Below are positions 62,262 to 64,000 of a stretch of 64,000 bases of DNA, one piece after another. Every line of letters starts with the position of its first letter. Position 1 is the stretch's first letter. Both the position numbers and the translations under genes were made by a program. The stretch lies in the NCBI RefSeq assembly GCF_000143535.2, contig NC_037311.1:930001-994000 (forward strand). The letters run 5' to 3'. This stretch comes from Botrytis cinerea B05.10 (lineage: Eukaryota; Ascomycota; Leotiomycetes; Helotiales; Sclerotiniaceae). A model generated the notes under the pieces. It was not told the origin of the DNA, ran no database searches, and was given only the letters and a program-made list of their open reading frames with translations.

Positions 62262-63588
62262 GAGAGATGTGTAGTAATTCCAGTAGAAATGCAAAAATGT
62301 AGGTATGATAGAATAGAAATTTAAGAACAGATTCCGGCTCGTGGACGGAAAAAATGGTCGGAGACCCGCTAGCGTTGAGGCCGACCAATGCACCAATGCA
62401 CGCAGAAAGCTTCCCCTACCTCAACTACGTCAACCTTGGTATTTGATAAACGCGAGTTATCCCGAGAATGTAAGACGGAAATCCCCACAGATTTCAATAA
62501 TTGTATTATTTCAATTGGTTAAGCCAAGGAACAGCGTTGATTGCTTTTCTCCAGTCAACTGGGGATCTGGTTTATTGTATAGATATGGCGGGGCGAAATT
62601 AACAAAGTACTACGTTGTGCCAATACATGTACAAGTAGGCACAGTAGATACGGGCGGCTCGAGGGCGGCTATGTTCTACACCCAGGCAATACCCGATCGG
62701 TAACTCCCCGCCAGTTCTCAAGTCTTTTGTGCCCTTTGCACCGGTGCCGGCGAGAGAGGGCGGCAATTGATTCATAATGCACGTCAAGTATAATGAATCG
62801 ATATGTTGACAAGCTAGTTAACAGATTCACCATTCAATTAGCTAATTCATATTTCTTCTTCCACACTTAATTAGGTAAGCCACCTTGTCTTCAATCTGTT
62901 GTTTTTCTGGCCTTCCATCCAACCAATGGAAGAATTCGCTCTGGGTTGTTTTGTCTTGCTTTTCACACCCTTCCTCCCACTTAGCCAATCAGGTGTTCCA
63001 TTCGCCCTCATTGCCTCGGGGAAAGTGAAACAAGAAATGAGATTCTCTCAAAGGAATCGTAATCTGATAAATGGATAATTTCGTGTCCTGCACGTGACAG
63101 TACAGCTGATGGATGACTAACTAGCGTCGTAAAAATCAAGACCTTGCCTTTTACCTCAATGACTGGTCGAATGATCGAAGCTACTACACATAAGCCCCAA
63201 CCTTTTTCAACTCGGACAACTTCGACAACTTCAACATCTTCGAACTTCCCTTAACTCATTTAATCTCCATCTACTTGAACCCGAGGTAAAGCAAAGTAAT
63301 CAAATTCTCGTTACATTCGTAGCGACTTCTACCTTCTGCCACAACTCTCTCCAAAATATTATCGGAGTTCATAAGAGCTCTAGACTTTACGTGACGGTCG
63401 CAGATCCGTAGTCGCGATAGATTCGTTCATCAAATTTTCATCGTAGCCCATAATCTGGAATCGAGCTGGTGAAAAGTCAAATCATAGAGAGTAATCTAGA
63501 TTTAATTGTCACCTCGTCGATATCAATTCGTCGCGTTGATTTGAAGAACTGAGTCCATATCTTCAGTGGTTGGGAAGTCATATTCATT
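62262..63588. promoter_or_regulatory. Divergent CIT1 / CID-gene promoter region
   Basis: 1.3 kb between divergent starts. The last 400 bp (about 63170-63588) is CT/CAA-rich and looks like the leader of the plus-strand gene. No specific element identified. Confidence 0.5.
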
Positions 63589-64000
63589 ATGTCTTCCGCC
63601 GTAGCAGAATTAGAAGCCGGCCTTCAAGCCATGGTACAATTAAAACCTCCTGGTGTATCAGGATCTCGAATTCAAGGCCTTACAAACCTCTGCACTCAAA
63701 ATATCCAGGTATGCGATAATCTCATGTTCTCCTGCTCCCATTGCCACCGTCGCCGCGTCTTTCCCCATCTCCCTCCTTGCCTGCGAGCTCTCACTAACAT
63801 CTCATCCTCTCTGCAGCAAGAATCCGCTCTGGTTCAGAAATTATATGTTCACTTTAAAAAGACACCTGGCACCCACAAGCTTGGCACCCTCTACGTCGTA
63901 GACTCTGTAACTCGAAAATGGACCGAACAAGCCAAACTTGCTCAACAAACCATAAATAGTTCTGCCCCGGATGGCACATATGCTGCTGGTGTACATAAAG
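63589..64000 (+). CDS. Seb1/Nrd1-type CID protein, 5' end only
   Basis: Exon 1 63589-63708 (40 codons, MSSAVAELEAGLQAMVQLKP...), intron 63709-63816, exon 2 from 63817 to the window edge. Joined, the sequence reads LTNLCTQNIQQESALVQKLY, then HFKKTPGTHKLGTLYVVDSV and TRKWTEQAKLAQQ: the N-terminal CTD-interacting domain of the Nrd1/Seb1 family, which binds phosphorylated RNA polymerase II and directs termination and RNA 3' processing. The RNA-recognition motif expected later is outside the window. A longer plus frame at 63653-63901 is an out-of-frame read through the intron. Confidence 0.88.
   Translation, partial: MSSAVAELEAGLQAMVQLKPPGVSGSRIQGLTNLCTQNIQVCDNLMFSCSHCHRRRVFPHLPPCLRALTNISSSLQQESALVQKLYVHFKKTPGTHKLGTLYVVDSVTRKWTEQAKLAQQTINSSAPDGTYAAGVHK

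Overview
The window reads as nuclear chromosomal DNA of a filamentous ascomycete. Genes carry short GT-AG introns (mostly 49-130 nt) with CTAAC-like branch sites, promoters are pyrimidine-rich, a single dispersed 5S rRNA gene is present, and the gene set includes ATG8, DNM1, a microbial rhodopsin, a Zn2Cys6 regulator and the fungal Mcl1/SepB protein. Protein wording suggests Leotiomycetes (Botrytis/Sclerotinia-like); this is inference, since no database search was possible. Gene models below were built by hand from splice sites and reading-frame continuity.

Layout. 0-9 kb: ATG8 (-), coproporphyrinogen oxidase HEM13 (+), a SWIM zinc-finger protein (+), proteasome lid subunit RPN8 (-) and adenylate kinase ADK1 (+). 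9-13 kb: mostly intergenic plus an unrecognised six-exon gene (+). 13-27 kb: mitochondrial dynamin DNM1 (-), MCL1/CTF4 (-) head-to-head with a WD40 protein (+), and a large conserved but uncharacterised protein (+). 27-35 kb: a rhodopsin with proton-pump residues (-), a 5 kb microsatellite-rich spacer with one possible small gene, and a CASTOR-like ACT-domain protein (-). 38-50 kb: a CID-domain RNA-processing protein (-), a DUF4748-like protein built from microexons (-), a WD40/inositol-5-phosphatase (+), a GFA-family protein (+) and a Zn2Cys6 factor (-).

50-57 kb is the accessory-looking part: long non-coding DNA, a 5S rRNA gene, a hairpin, a SET-domain pseudogene broken by a 19-bp tandem duplication and an in-frame stop, and beside it a second gene split by a 220-bp solo LTR with perfect 5-bp target-site duplications. 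57-64 kb returns to housekeeping genes: a YHM2-type citrate/oxoglutarate carrier (-), mitochondrial citrate synthase (-), and the 5' end of a Seb1/Nrd1-type CID protein (+) cut by the window edge.

Functionally most genes are independent housekeeping units. The one metabolic pairing is citrate carrier next to citrate synthase. No new multi-gene system is evident; the freshest signals are the decayed locus at 53-55 kb, the microexon gene, and the unrecognised genes.
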